A stretch of DNA of 29,363 nt from a virus, in the IMG/VR virus record IMGVR_UViG_3300001848_000161, positions 1-29,363 of that record; one strand, written 5' to 3'. Made by a program: the position numbers and the translations under genes. The notes under the pieces were generated by a model. The model did not search any database, was not told the DNA's origin, and saw only the letters and a program-made list of their open reading frames with translations. Shown here piece after piece: positions 7,341 to 15,480 of this stretch (its first letter is position 1; each line of letters opens with the position of its first letter).

Positions 7341-7486
7341 AATTACTCACTCTCGCAAGAAAAAAGACAAAAAATCTTAAAAATCCTAAGAGAAAAAAAT
7401 CTTGGCAGCAAACGAGAAAAAAAGCAATGCCCGCATTGTTTGCAACTAATAGCAATAAACGTTTATTCAAGATGGCATGGCGATAA
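7313..7486 (+). CDS. Small basic protein between uvsY and uvsW
   Basis: An ORF of 57 codons runs from ATG 7313 to TAA 7484-7486. It overlaps the uvsY 3' end by 28 bases and fills the otherwise unexplained gap up to uvsW at 7499. The product is strikingly basic: about 18 Lys/Arg, runs such as RKKTKNLKNPKRKK, and the C-terminal segment ALFATNSNKRLFKMAWR. T4 also carries tiny ORFs (uvsY.-1, uvsY.-2) in this interval, so it may be positionally equivalent. Homology to those is not shown. The gap is more A-rich than neighbouring genes. The basic character would suit nucleic-acid binding, but no function is known. Confidence 0.6.
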   Translation: MEKIYQWRLKLLTLARKKTKNLKNPKRKKSWQQTRKKAMPALFATNSNKRLFKMAWR

Positions 7487-7498
7487 CTGCAAGCAAGC

Positions 7499-9028
7499 AT
7501 GAGTAAAGAAATCATCAAGATCAAAAAGAAGAATGAAGTGTTTGTGACATTTGAGTGTGAACAATCTACTGCTGCAGAAATATCAGAATTCTTTACTTTC
7601 TTTGCCCCTGGCTACCGGTTTATGCCAGCGTTCAAAAGCAAAGTTTGGGACGGCAAAATTAGATTAGCTAACTTAAGAGATCGAACAGTGTATGGAGGCT
7701 TGGTGCAGTATCTACACGAGTTTGCAGAGACTCGCAATTGTACTCTGGAGTACGAGGATGATCCGTACTACGGGCGACCGGATGCTCAGGGATATATCGA
7801 GCTTGAGCAGGTACAGCAGTTTGCAGAAACGCTGAAGCTGTATGCTCACGGAAAAGCTATCACGCCGCGCGACTATCAGTTGCAGGCTATTCATCACGCG
7901 CTGGTGCATTACCGAGCAATGCTGCTCAGCCCGACTGCATCTGGTAAGTCACTGATCATCTACATTTTGATCCGTTGGTTTCTGGAAGAAAACCCCGGCA
8001 AGCGAGCATTGCTGATCGTCCCGACCACATCGCTAGTTGAGCAGATGTTCACTGACTTCAAGGATTACTCGACATTAGATGAGACCTGGAACAACGAGGC
8101 AGAGTGTCATCGAATCTATTCTGGCAAAGAAAAGATGGACATTCGTTCGCGTGTGGTCATCACGACATGGCAGTCGATCTACAAGATGCGGCCAGAGTGG
8201 TTTGAGCTGTACGGAATGGTCATTGGCGATGAGGCGCATAATTTCAAAGCTAAGTCGCTGTCCTCGATCATGGAGAAGCTGCGTGATGCAAAGTATCGCA
8301 TTGGTACCACGGGCACACTTGACGGAACGCAAACACATAAATTAGTACTTGAAGGATTATTTGGCCCAGTCAAGAAAGTAATCACCACAAAAGAGCTGAT
8401 GGATTCGGACGCATTAGCTCAGCTATCAATCGATGTCCTATTGCTCAAATACGCAGATGAATACTGTCAACACGTCAAGAAACTGGATTATCAGGGTGAG
8501 ATCGATTTCATTGTGCAGCATTCTCCTCGAAACAAGTTCATTCGTAACCTTGCTATCGCACAGACCGGAAATACTCTTATTCTGTATAACTACGTAGAGA
8601 AACACGGCAAGCCTCTGTACGCTGCAATCGATGAGAAGCTGAATGAGCTTCCCAGACGCACGCGGCAGCTATTCTTTGTGTCTGGATCTGTGGAAACAGA
8701 TGAGCGCGAGCGCATTCGTGCCATCACCGAAAAAGAAAAGGATGCGATCATCGTGGCGTCCATGGGCACGTTTTCCACCGGCATAAATATACGTAACTTG
8801 CACAACATCATCTTTGCGTCTCCTTCGAAGTCACAGATTCGCATTCTGCAATCTATCGGGCGCGGCTTGAGAAAATCGGATGATGGCCGAGCTACTAAGG
8901 TGTACGACATTGCAGATGATCTGCACTGGAAGAAGAATAGAAACTACACTCTAGATCATGCCGGCGAACGCATCAAGTTGTACGCATCAGAAAAGTTCAA
9001 CTACAAGATCTTTGAAGTGCCGCTATGA
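7499..9028 (+). CDS. uvsW: ATP-dependent helicase UvsW
   Basis: This 509-residue superfamily 2 helicase is like T4 UvsW, which unwinds branched DNA and R-loops and drives the switch from origin- to recombination-dependent replication. The N-terminal domain (1-100) has the family's KVWDGKIRL segment. The helicase core shows motif I SPTASGKS (144-151), motif Ia VPTTSLVEQM, DEAH box (244-247), motif III GTTGTLDG, motif V ASMGTFSTGINIRNL and motif VI QSIGRGLRKSDDGR. Length is in the family range. Its end overlaps the next gene by four bases (ATGA). Confidence 0.96.
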   Translation: MSKEIIKIKKKNEVFVTFECEQSTAAEISEFFTFFAPGYRFMPAFKSKVWDGKIRLANLRDRTVYGGLVQYLHEFAETRNCTLEYEDDPYYGRPDAQGYIELEQVQQFAETLKLYAHGKAITPRDYQLQAIHHALVHYRAMLLSPTASGKSLIIYILIRWFLEENPGKRALLIVPTTSLVEQMFTDFKDYSTLDETWNNEAECHRIYSGKEKMDIRSRVVITTWQSIYKMRPEWFELYGMVIGDEAHNFKAKSLSSIMEKLRDAKYRIGTTGTLDGTQTHKLVLEGLFGPVKKVITTKELMDSDALAQLSIDVLLLKYADEYCQHVKKLDYQGEIDFIVQHSPRNKFIRNLAIAQTGNTLILYNYVEKHGKPLYAAIDEKLNELPRRTRQLFFVSGSVETDERERIRAITEKEKDAIIVASMGTFSTGINIRNLHNIIFASPSKSQIRILQSIGRGLRKSDDGRATKVYDIADDLHWKKNRNYTLDHAGERIKLYASEKFNYKIFEVPL

Positions 9029-9414
9029 GCGATTTCAATCAGCTCGGTGTAGTACTTAAGCTTATTTCAGGTGAGACAATCATCTGCCAGGTCATCGCAG
9101 ATACAGACAAGACTATGATCGTGCGTGATCCGTATGTGGTCAATGTCATCACAGAAAAGCACGATGACGGAATTCGAGCTACTACTTATTATTCTGATTG
9201 GTTTCTGGGTGTGGCATCGCGCATTCATATGCTCCAAAAAGAGCACGTAATGTCTGCAGCAATTCCTGATTTAGCTGTCAAGAAAGATTATGCTGCACTA
9301 GTTGCAACACGCAATGAAGCTGCTGGCTCACCTAAGGCAAATGCTGCAGAGCAATTTGATTGGAATAGCCTGAATTACAAGATCGATAACAAAGATCTTC
9401 CAGGACGTAACTGA
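9025..9414 (+). CDS. Conserved phage protein with probable Sm-like domain
   Basis: This 129-residue protein overlaps the uvsW stop by four bases, so it is probably translationally coupled. Residues 5-70 have the strand pattern of an Sm/LSm-like barrel: VVLKLISGETIICQV, then TMIVRDPYVVNVI, then a hydrophobic strand YSDWFLGVA. Residues 85-129 are Ala-rich and polar, probably disordered. Similar small proteins occur in T4-like marine phages, where they are mostly annotated as hypothetical. An RNA-binding role would fit the fold, but the Sm-like call is a pattern-based inference and no function is established. Confidence 0.7.
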   Translation: MSDFNQLGVVLKLISGETIICQVIADTDKTMIVRDPYVVNVITEKHDDGIRATTYYSDWFLGVASRIHMLQKEHVMSAAIPDLAVKKDYAALVATRNEAAGSPKANAAEQFDWNSLNYKIDNKDLPGRN

Positions 9415-9520
9415 CTCAGTGTATATGTTACCCCTCCTCTGCTGAACAGTAGATATAAAATACCAGTAAAGTGACCTCTTGTAAACAGGAATCGTAACAA
9501 AGCTAATACTAACATTCTGA

Positions 9521-9548
9521 TTTACAGATCGCACGAGCCTGTTAGGAT
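9521..9548 (+). promoter_or_regulatory. Promoter TTTACA-16-TAGGAT before gene 55
   Basis: TTTACA at 9521-9526 and TAGGAT at 9543-9548 are separated by 16 bp, a sigma70-type arrangement. The same hexamers and spacing recur before other genes of the window. The predicted leader to ATG 9590 is about 35 bases. The rest of the 9415-9589 gap shows only an inverted copy of the box (TGTAAA at 9480-9485) and no ORF. Confidence 0.65.
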
Positions 9549-9589
9549 TTGAGCGAGGATTAACACTATAGCATGATTACTACAACATA

Positions 9590-10231
9590 ATGGAAACAAC
9601 TGCCACTTCATCAGTCGCACCAGCAAAGAAGCGCTCTTCTACAAAGAAAGAAGGCGAGCATTACGTCAACAACAAGGAATTCTCTCAGGCGGTCGTAGAT
9701 TACGTCGCCTCTGTAAAGCTCGCCGAGAAGAACGGCACGGCTGTTCCTCGCATTCCAGAATACATCGGGCGCTGCTTCCTGCGTATCGCAGAAGGCCTTT
9801 CGCACAAGCCAAATTTCATTCGCTACACCTATCGCGAAGAGATGGTGATGGATGCAGTAGAAAATTGCGTGAAGGCTTGCCCGAACTACAACGGCACGGC
9901 TGCTACACGAACCGGATCTCCGAATGCATTTGCGTACTTCACGCAGATCTGCTACTTTGCTTTCCTGCGGCGTATCGTCAAAGAAAAGAAGCAACAAGAC
10001 ATCAAGATGCGCTACATCGAGCATGCTGGGATCGAGGACTTTCTTTCTAATCCAGATGAGCTCGAGGGATTCGGTCAGCTTGCTGGTTACGAGAGTGGTT
10101 TCATCGATGTGCTCAAGAAGCGCATTGACCGCGTGAAGGTAAAAGACAAGAAGATCAAAGACTTCAAGAAGAAAGAAAAGGAAAGCCTGGAATTTTTCTT
10201 CGGCACAGATGAAAATAGCCATTTTGAATGA
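9590..10231 (+). CDS. 55: Late-transcription sigma factor gp55
   Basis: The 213-residue product matches gp55, the minimal sigma factor that directs host RNA polymerase to TATAAATA late promoters (T4 gp55 has 185 residues). The clearest signature is NAFAYFTQICYFAFLRRIV (112-130), corresponding to sigma region 2 with its core-binding and promoter-melting helix. The N-terminal 25 residues are a Ser/Lys-rich extension. The C-terminal ESLEFFFG (198-205) resembles the short hydrophobic-acidic peptide with which T4 gp55 grips the sliding clamp gp45. The final 23 bases overlap gene 47. It has its own promoter at 9521-9548 and no Shine-Dalgarno sequence. Confidence 0.93.
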   Translation: METTATSSVAPAKKRSSTKKEGEHYVNNKEFSQAVVDYVASVKLAEKNGTAVPRIPEYIGRCFLRIAEGLSHKPNFIRYTYREEMVMDAVENCVKACPNYNGTAATRTGSPNAFAYFTQICYFAFLRRIVKEKKQQDIKMRYIEHAGIEDFLSNPDELEGFGQLAGYESGFIDVLKKRIDRVKVKDKKIKDFKKKEKESLEFFFGTDENSHFE

Positions 10232-11273
10232 TAGTCACTGCGGAGTGCGCAATGCCTCCGATGTGTTCCTAGATTACTTTGCTAAGTTCTACAGTGATGT
10301 TTTCTTTCCGTACTGCAAAGAAAACGGAATCAGGCAGATCATTCACCTGGGTGACTACTACGATCATCGCAAGTATGTCAACTTCAAGGCGCTGAATCAT
10401 AACCGCAAGACATTCCTAGAGCCAATGCGCGATCTGGGAATGAGCATGGACATCATCCCCGGTAACCATGATGTGGCCTACAAGAACACAAATGAGCTTT
10501 GCTCACTGAAGGAGCTGCTAGGATTCTTCGTGGAGAACGTGAACATTGTGATGGAACCGCGCGTGATGGACTACGCGGGCTGCAAGATCGCGCTGCTTCC
10601 CTGGATGAATCCTGAGAACCAAGCTGAATCGATGCGCTTCGTGGAAACCTGTGGTGCGTCTATTCTGGGCGGGCATCTTGAGCTCGATGGTTTCGATATG
10701 ATGCCAGGAGTTCCTTCTCATGGCGGAATGGATCCGTCGCTGTTCGCTCGATTTGAGCAGGTATGGTCTGGTCACTACCACACTAAGTCGCAGAAAGGCA
10801 ATATTCACTATCTGGGCACGCAGTTCGAGATGACCTGGGCTGATGTGAACGATGCGAAGTATTTCCATGTCTTTGACACCGATACTCGCGAGCTCACCAA
10901 GGTAATCAATCCGCACGTTCTGTTTGAGAAAGTAATCTACAATGATATCTCGGATGAACCAGACAACATCGATACCTCGTTTGTCACTGGCAAGTTCGTC
11001 AAGGTAGTGGTCACGCACAAAAAAGACTTCTTCAAGTTTGACCGATTCATCGACAAGATTCAGAAGCGCAATCCAGTTGAGCTTAAGATCGCAGAGAACT
11101 ACGATGAGTTCAGTGGAGAGTCAGTGACTGCCGATATGATCGATGCAATCACTGATACCTCGACTCTGATGGAATCTTATGTGGATGCTGTTGACACAGA
11201 TTTGAATAAGGATATGATTAAGTCAAAGCTTCGAGAACTATATACCGAGGCGCAAAACCTTGAGTTAGTCTGA
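10209..11273 (+). CDS. 47: Recombination endonuclease subunit gp47 (Mre11-like)
   Basis: This 354-residue calcineurin-like phosphoesterase is like T4 gp47 (339 residues), the nuclease half of the gp46/47 complex that resects DNA ends for recombination-dependent replication. Metal-ligand motifs are in order: LNDSHCG (6-12), HLGDYYDHR (about 46-54), IPGNHD (about 83-88) and GHYHTKSQKGNIHYLGT (about 193-209). The gene overlaps gp55 by 23 bases and ends one base before gp46, so the two subunits are probably made together. Confidence 0.96.
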   Translation: MKIAILNDSHCGVRNASDVFLDYFAKFYSDVFFPYCKENGIRQIIHLGDYYDHRKYVNFKALNHNRKTFLEPMRDLGMSMDIIPGNHDVAYKNTNELCSLKELLGFFVENVNIVMEPRVMDYAGCKIALLPWMNPENQAESMRFVETCGASILGGHLELDGFDMMPGVPSHGGMDPSLFARFEQVWSGHYHTKSQKGNIHYLGTQFEMTWADVNDAKYFHVFDTDTRELTKVINPHVLFEKVIYNDISDEPDNIDTSFVTGKFVKVVVTHKKDFFKFDRFIDKIQKRNPVELKIAENYDEFSGESVTADMIDAITDTSTLMESYVDAVDTDLNKDMIKSKLRELYTEAQNLELV

Positions 11274-11274
11274 T

Positions 11275-12999
11275 ATGGCAATTACCTTTTCTAAGATCCG
11301 CTGGAAGAATTTTCTTTCCACGGGAGACGCATTTACTGAAATCGACCTGAACACTCGTGCATCCACGCTGATCGTGGGACCCAACGGATCTGGAAAAAGC
11401 ACGTTGCTTGATGCGCTGTCATTTGCGCTGTTCGGTAAGCCACACCGTGACATCAACAAGCCACAGCTCGTCAACTCTATCAACGGCAAGAACTGCGAGG
11501 TGTCTGTCGAGTTCAAGGTAGGAAAGACTGACTTCAAGATCGTGCGCGGAATCAAGCCCACGATCTTTGAGATCTGGCAGAATGGCACCCTGGTCAATCA
11601 GGAAGCACACGCGCTGGATTATCAGAAGGTTCTTGAACAGAATATTCTGAAGCTCAACCACAAGTCATTTCACCAGATTGTGGTACTGGGATCGTCCTCG
11701 TTCATCCCGTTTATGCAGCTGCCGAACACGCATCGGCGCGAGGTGATTGAAGATCTGCTGGACATCAACATCTTCACCAAGATGAACGTGATCCTGAAGG
11801 AGCGCGTGGTCAAGCTTCGCGAGCAGCTTGCGGATGTCACTGCTAATTCTAATCTGTATACCAACTCGATTGAGATGCAGAAGAAGTACATCGCTGATCT
11901 CAAGAAGCGCAATGCCGATTCAGCGCGCAAGAACAAAGAAAAGATAGCGCAGTACATGGCTGAGGTTGAACTGCTTGTGGGTGAAAACGAAAAGGACAAT
12001 GCAGAAATTCAGTCTGGCCATGAGGGCGCGAAAAAACGCGCAAACAAGCTGCACGACAAGCACCAGTCTTTGGTGATGTATCAGAACCAGATTCAGACTA
12101 ACATAGACAAGATCGTAAAGGAAGTTAGATTCTACGAAAACAACGAACAATGCCCGACCTGTGTTCAGCCTTTGAATCAGGTCTTTCGTTCTACAAAGAT
12201 CGATGCGTGCAAGACAAAGGCTCAAGAACTATCCGAGGGGCAGGAAAAGCTTAGCGCAGAACTGCAAAGTCTGGCAGGTGATCTTGATGAGGCGAACGCA
12301 GAACTTGCTAAGTTTGTCACACTGATCAACGCGATCAACGAACGCAACTCTGGTATTCGACGCCTACAGCGTCTAGTCACAGAATTAGAATCAGATGCTG
12401 CAGTTGCTGTCGATACTGATCTCTCTGATGCTGAAACTAAGCTGACTGGTTTGTTAGCCTCACAGGAAGCTAACTCTAAGATCAAGAGTCAATGCTATGA
12501 GGAAGGATCGTACAATAACGCGATCTCCGAGATGCTCAAGGATAGCGGAATCAAGGCCAAGATCATCAAGCAGTATCTGCCGGTGATGAATAAACTGATC
12601 AATCAGTATCTACAGACGCTCGATTTCTTTGTGTCCTTTCATCTCGATGAGGCGTTTGAGGAAGTCATTCGCTCGCGTCACCGCGATGAGTTCACCTACG
12701 CTTCCTTCTCTGAAGGTGAGAAGCAACGCATCGACCTTGCTCTGCTGTTCACGTGGCGGCAGATTGCGCGTATGAAGAACTCTGTCAGCACAAACTTGCT
12801 GATTCTTGACGAGACGTTCGATTCGTCAATGGATGCAGAAGGTGTGGAGAACTTGCTGAAGATCCTACGCACGCTTGACGAGGGAACTTCTGTCTTCATC
12901 ATCTCTCATAAGACCGACGCGCTTGACGGAAAGTTTCCGAATAAACTGGAGTTTACGAAGGAAAAGAACTTCTCTGTCATTAGGCAGAAAAATACATAA
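11275..12999 (+). CDS. 46: Recombination endonuclease subunit gp46 (Rad50-like ATPase)
   Basis: This 574-residue SMC/Rad50-type ATPase is close to T4 gp46 (560). It shows Walker A GPNGSGKST (35-43), Q-loop region LGSSSFIPFMQLP (138-150), two coiled-coil arms (about 165-290 and 310-420) and a zinc-hook CPTC at 293-296. The C-terminal ABC half has signature ASFSEGEKQRIDLAL (476-490) and Walker B NLLILDETFDSS (507-518). It partners gp47. A low-GC stem-loop at 13026-13047 lies 27 bases after the stop. Confidence 0.96.
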   Translation: MAITFSKIRWKNFLSTGDAFTEIDLNTRASTLIVGPNGSGKSTLLDALSFALFGKPHRDINKPQLVNSINGKNCEVSVEFKVGKTDFKIVRGIKPTIFEIWQNGTLVNQEAHALDYQKVLEQNILKLNHKSFHQIVVLGSSSFIPFMQLPNTHRREVIEDLLDINIFTKMNVILKERVVKLREQLADVTANSNLYTNSIEMQKKYIADLKKRNADSARKNKEKIAQYMAEVELLVGENEKDNAEIQSGHEGAKKRANKLHDKHQSLVMYQNQIQTNIDKIVKEVRFYENNEQCPTCVQPLNQVFRSTKIDACKTKAQELSEGQEKLSAELQSLAGDLDEANAELAKFVTLINAINERNSGIRRLQRLVTELESDAAVAVDTDLSDAETKLTGLLASQEANSKIKSQCYEEGSYNNAISEMLKDSGIKAKIIKQYLPVMNKLINQYLQTLDFFVSFHLDEAFEEVIRSRHRDEFTYASFSEGEKQRIDLALLFTWRQIARMKNSVSTNLLILDETFDSSMDAEGVENLLKILRTLDEGTSVFIISHKTDALDGKFPNKLEFTKEKNFSVIRQKNT

Positions 13000-13025
13000 G
13001 TCGTTGATTCCTAATAGGATGTGCT

Positions 13026-13047
13026 GTAAAGCCACAAAAAGCTTTAC
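13026..13047 (+). repeat. Inverted repeat after gp46, overlapping the next promoter
   Basis: GTAAAGC at 13026-13032 pairs with GCTTTAC at 13041-13047 across eight bases, with TTTTG beyond. It could be a weak terminator of the 55-47-46 transcript. Its right arm also contains most of the TTTACT hexamer of the following promoter, so an operator role is equally possible. Confidence 0.5.
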
Positions 13048-13070
13048 TTTTGTCCAGTACTTGGTAGGAT
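13043..13070 (+). promoter_or_regulatory. Promoter TTTACT-16-TAGGAT before the VWA gene
   Basis: TTTACT at 13043-13048 and TAGGAT at 13065-13070 have the same 16-bp spacing as other promoters in this window. The spacer holds CCAGTACTTGG, an imperfect dyad. ATG 13080 begins nine bases after the TAGGAT box, so the mRNA should be almost leaderless. Confidence 0.6.
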
Positions 13071-13079
13071 TGCTGCATA

Positions 13080-15380
13080 ATGAATCTTGCCTCTCAAAGC
13101 ACGCTGTCCCGCCTTCTTGCTAAGGAGAACATTACGGTACAGCACGGCAACTATTCCACCGCGTTCTTTGATGTTAAGTCTCGCGTCCTCGGTCTGCCGA
13201 TCTGGAAAGATGTCAGCAAAGACGTCTACGATCTGCTTTGCGGCCACGAAGTTGGCCATGCGCTCTTCACACCGCTCGACGGCCTCGAGAACAATACTCG
13301 TGGCGCGCGTAAAGACTACATAAATGTGGTCGAGGATGTCCGAATCGAGAAGATGATTCAGGCGCAGTATCCAGGTCTGATCTCGTGCTTCAAGCGTGGC
13401 TATGCATCCATGCACGCCACCGATTTCTTCGGTCTGCGCGGTCGTTCTGCTAACGAGCTCAATCTGCCGGATCGTCTGAACCTCAAGTTCAAGATGCGCG
13501 ATCTGATCGACATTGACTTCTCTGTCGCCGAGATGCGTATCTTCAATCTGATCGAGTCTGCTCAGACCTGGGATGATGTGGTAAATGCTGCTCTCGAGCT
13601 GCAGAAGTTCGTCAATGAATCTGCTCAGCCGCAGCAGTCGCAGAATACTGCTAAGCAGTCGCAGTCTCAGTCTGGTGACGAGCAGAGCGATCCGTCTGCG
13701 CAGCAAAGCAATGACTCTGAGCAGAATGACTCTGATGAATCTGGCGAGTCCGATAAGACCTCGCAGAATTCTGGCGACAAGTCGGATGATAGTTCCGACG
13801 AGTCCAATGACTCGCTGAGCAACTCTGACTCTGATGCTGCTGGCGAAGCTGATGCTTCCAAGAATGACGAGGACAGCAAGCCGTCTAAGAATCAGAAATC
13901 TGAAGATCTGTCGCAGCCCACTGGTAATGACACTAACGGTCAGATCGATCCGCGTAAGCACGCCGATCCTTCCAAACCCTCGGATACCTCGCATGGCGTG
14001 CAGACGCAGCGTAGCTTTGACGAGTCTACAAAGAATCTGATCGACCGCTCAAAAGGCACGCTTTCTACCGCGTTTGCCGCAGCTCCGACGACTAAGGAGT
14101 GCATCGAGAACATCATGCCTTACGCTGAACTGGTCGAACGCCGTAACCGTGCGCCTAACTTTACTGCCGCGCGTGACAATCCGCACTATCAAGCTGAGTT
14201 TCAATCATTCATCAAGTCGCAGCGTAAAGTCATCGGCATGATGGCCAAAGAATTCGAGCTGCGCAAAGCTGCTTATCAGTACACCCGTGCTACCGTTTCT
14301 CGTACTGGCTCGCTAAACATGGAAAAGCTTCCATCGTACCGCGTCAGCGATGATCTGTTTCTGAGCGTTTCCAAGCTTGCTGATGCCAAGAACCACGGCA
14401 TGGTAATGTTCGTGGATTATTCTGGCTCAATGACTCGTGTGCTCGGCGACGTTCTGAAGCACGTGATTAACCTCGCGCTGTTCTGCCGGCAAGTCAGCAT
14501 TCCGTTCAATGTCTATGCTTTTACCGGCGACGCTACCGGCCGTGCCAAGTCGGTTCCGTACTACGCTCCTGCTGAGGAATACACTCAGGACAAGGTTCTG
14601 GTTTCTAACACTATTCTGTTCGATCTGATCAACTCTAATCTGAACAAAGCTGACTTCAACTCTGCGTTGTATGCACTGTGGCTGCGCACCAAGAACGACT
14701 ACTTCCGTTCTCCCGCCGAAAATCTGGGCAATACTCCGCTAAACGAGACGCTGGTCATTGCACACGAGATTCTCAAGCAGTTCCGCGCCAAGCACAATCC
14801 TGACAAGCTGACTGCGATCTTTCTGACTGACGGTGACGGTCATGCTCTGCGTATTTCTAATGCTGTCAATCTCAATCCGATCCGGACGCTGTCTGAGAAA
14901 GACATCGGCTTTGGCCGGCAGTACGCTTCGTTCAAGCTCAACGGCCGTCAAATCCGTGCTCTGACCTGGGGTCATGCTGCGAATGGCGAGCAGCAAATGA
15001 CGCCCACACTGATCGAGAATCTTCGCATCACTACCGGCGCCGAGATCATCGGTTTCTATCTGTGCGACAATAAGAACCGTCTGCGTAACCATGCGGTCAG
15101 TGCGCTGGGTTATACCAAGCACGGCAAGAATGCATTGAATGCATGGAACACGATCTTCGAAAAGCAGTACAGCGAGAACGATGTGGTGTGCATCCCTGGT
15201 GCGTACAACTACTCGAATTACTTCATTCTCGCCGGCAGAGACCTCGAGATCGAAGACGAGGAACTGGACGTTACTCCGGACATGAGTCGCAGTCGTATTG
15301 CCCGTGCTTTCAAGAACTTCTCTACCAACAAGAAAGGCAGCCGAATTTTTGTGACGAAGTTTGCCGAGGCAATTTCGTAA
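13080..15380 (+). CDS. CobT-like protein: HEXXH metallopeptidase-like domain plus C-terminal VWA domain
   Basis: This 766-residue protein has three parts. Residues 1-180 contain GHEVGHALFT (zincin-type HEXXH at 56-60) followed by NVVEDVRIEKMIQAQYPG (82-99), a segment seen in CobT-type and related VWA proteins. Residues 181-310 are a Ser/Asp/Gln/Glu low-complexity linker. Residues about 436-740 form a von Willebrand A domain with MIDAS motif MFVDYSGSM (D446, S448, S450) and a second conserved acidic LTDGDGH. The next gene is a CobS/MoxR-type AAA+ ATPase, the classic partner of VWA proteins (CobS-CobT, NorQ-NorD, RavA-ViaA). Related phages often carry it labelled as a peptidase. Chelatase, protease or protein-remodelling roles are all open. 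Confidence 0.9.
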   Translation: MNLASQSTLSRLLAKENITVQHGNYSTAFFDVKSRVLGLPIWKDVSKDVYDLLCGHEVGHALFTPLDGLENNTRGARKDYINVVEDVRIEKMIQAQYPGLISCFKRGYASMHATDFFGLRGRSANELNLPDRLNLKFKMRDLIDIDFSVAEMRIFNLIESAQTWDDVVNAALELQKFVNESAQPQQSQNTAKQSQSQSGDEQSDPSAQQSNDSEQNDSDESGESDKTSQNSGDKSDDSSDESNDSLSNSDSDAAGEADASKNDEDSKPSKNQKSEDLSQPTGNDTNGQIDPRKHADPSKPSDTSHGVQTQRSFDESTKNLIDRSKGTLSTAFAAAPTTKECIENIMPYAELVERRNRAPNFTAARDNPHYQAEFQSFIKSQRKVIGMMAKEFELRKAAYQYTRATVSRTGSLNMEKLPSYRVSDDLFLSVSKLADAKNHGMVMFVDYSGSMTRVLGDVLKHVINLALFCRQVSIPFNVYAFTGDATGRAKSVPYYAPAEEYTQDKVLVSNTILFDLINSNLNKADFNSALYALWLRTKNDYFRSPAENLGNTPLNETLVIAHEILKQFRAKHNPDKLTAIFLTDGDGHALRISNAVNLNPIRTLSEKDIGFGRQYASFKLNGRQIRALTWGHAANGEQQMTPTLIENLRITTGAEIIGFYLCDNKNRLRNHAVSALGYTKHGKNALNAWNTIFEKQYSENDVVCIPGAYNYSNYFILAGRDLEIEDEELDVTPDMSRSRIARAFKNFSTNKKGSRIFVTKFAEAIS

Positions 15381-15404
15381 CCCGTTGATCTGCTGCAAGA
15401 TAAA

Positions 15405-15447
15405 GGCAATCAAAAACCTATACAAATTGCCAGAAATAGTGTAGAAT
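15405..15447 (+). promoter_or_regulatory. Promoter TATACA-17-TAGAAT with overlapping dyad before the AAA+ gene
   Basis: TATACA at 15419-15424 and TAGAAT at 15442-15447 are 17 bp apart, and GTGTAG at the -10 matches the promoter at 27233. A perfect inverted repeat GGCAAT (15405-15410) / ATTGCC (15426-15431) straddles the -35 box, an operator-like layout. The leader to ATG 15481 is about 26 bases. Confidence 0.5.
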
Positions 15448-15480
15448 AGATCATAGTCAATCTGACTTCTTCTTAATCAA

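Noticed and set aside
8782-8789. CATAAATA late-promoter-like octamer inside uvsW
   Set aside because: It lies deep inside a coding sequence with no gene starting nearby. Similar chance hits are at 18453, 20784 and 24374.
9611-10222. 203-codon minus-strand frame
   Set aside because: It is fully antisense to gp55, which has clear family motifs. All confident genes are on the + strand.
13044-13994. 316-codon open frame on the minus strand
   Set aside because: It lies opposite the VWA gene, is generated by the low-complexity linker, and its product is Arg/Leu/Ile-rich without any domain.
14739-15425. 228-codon minus-strand frame
   Set aside because: Antisense to the VWA domain region; no recognisable domain or start signal.
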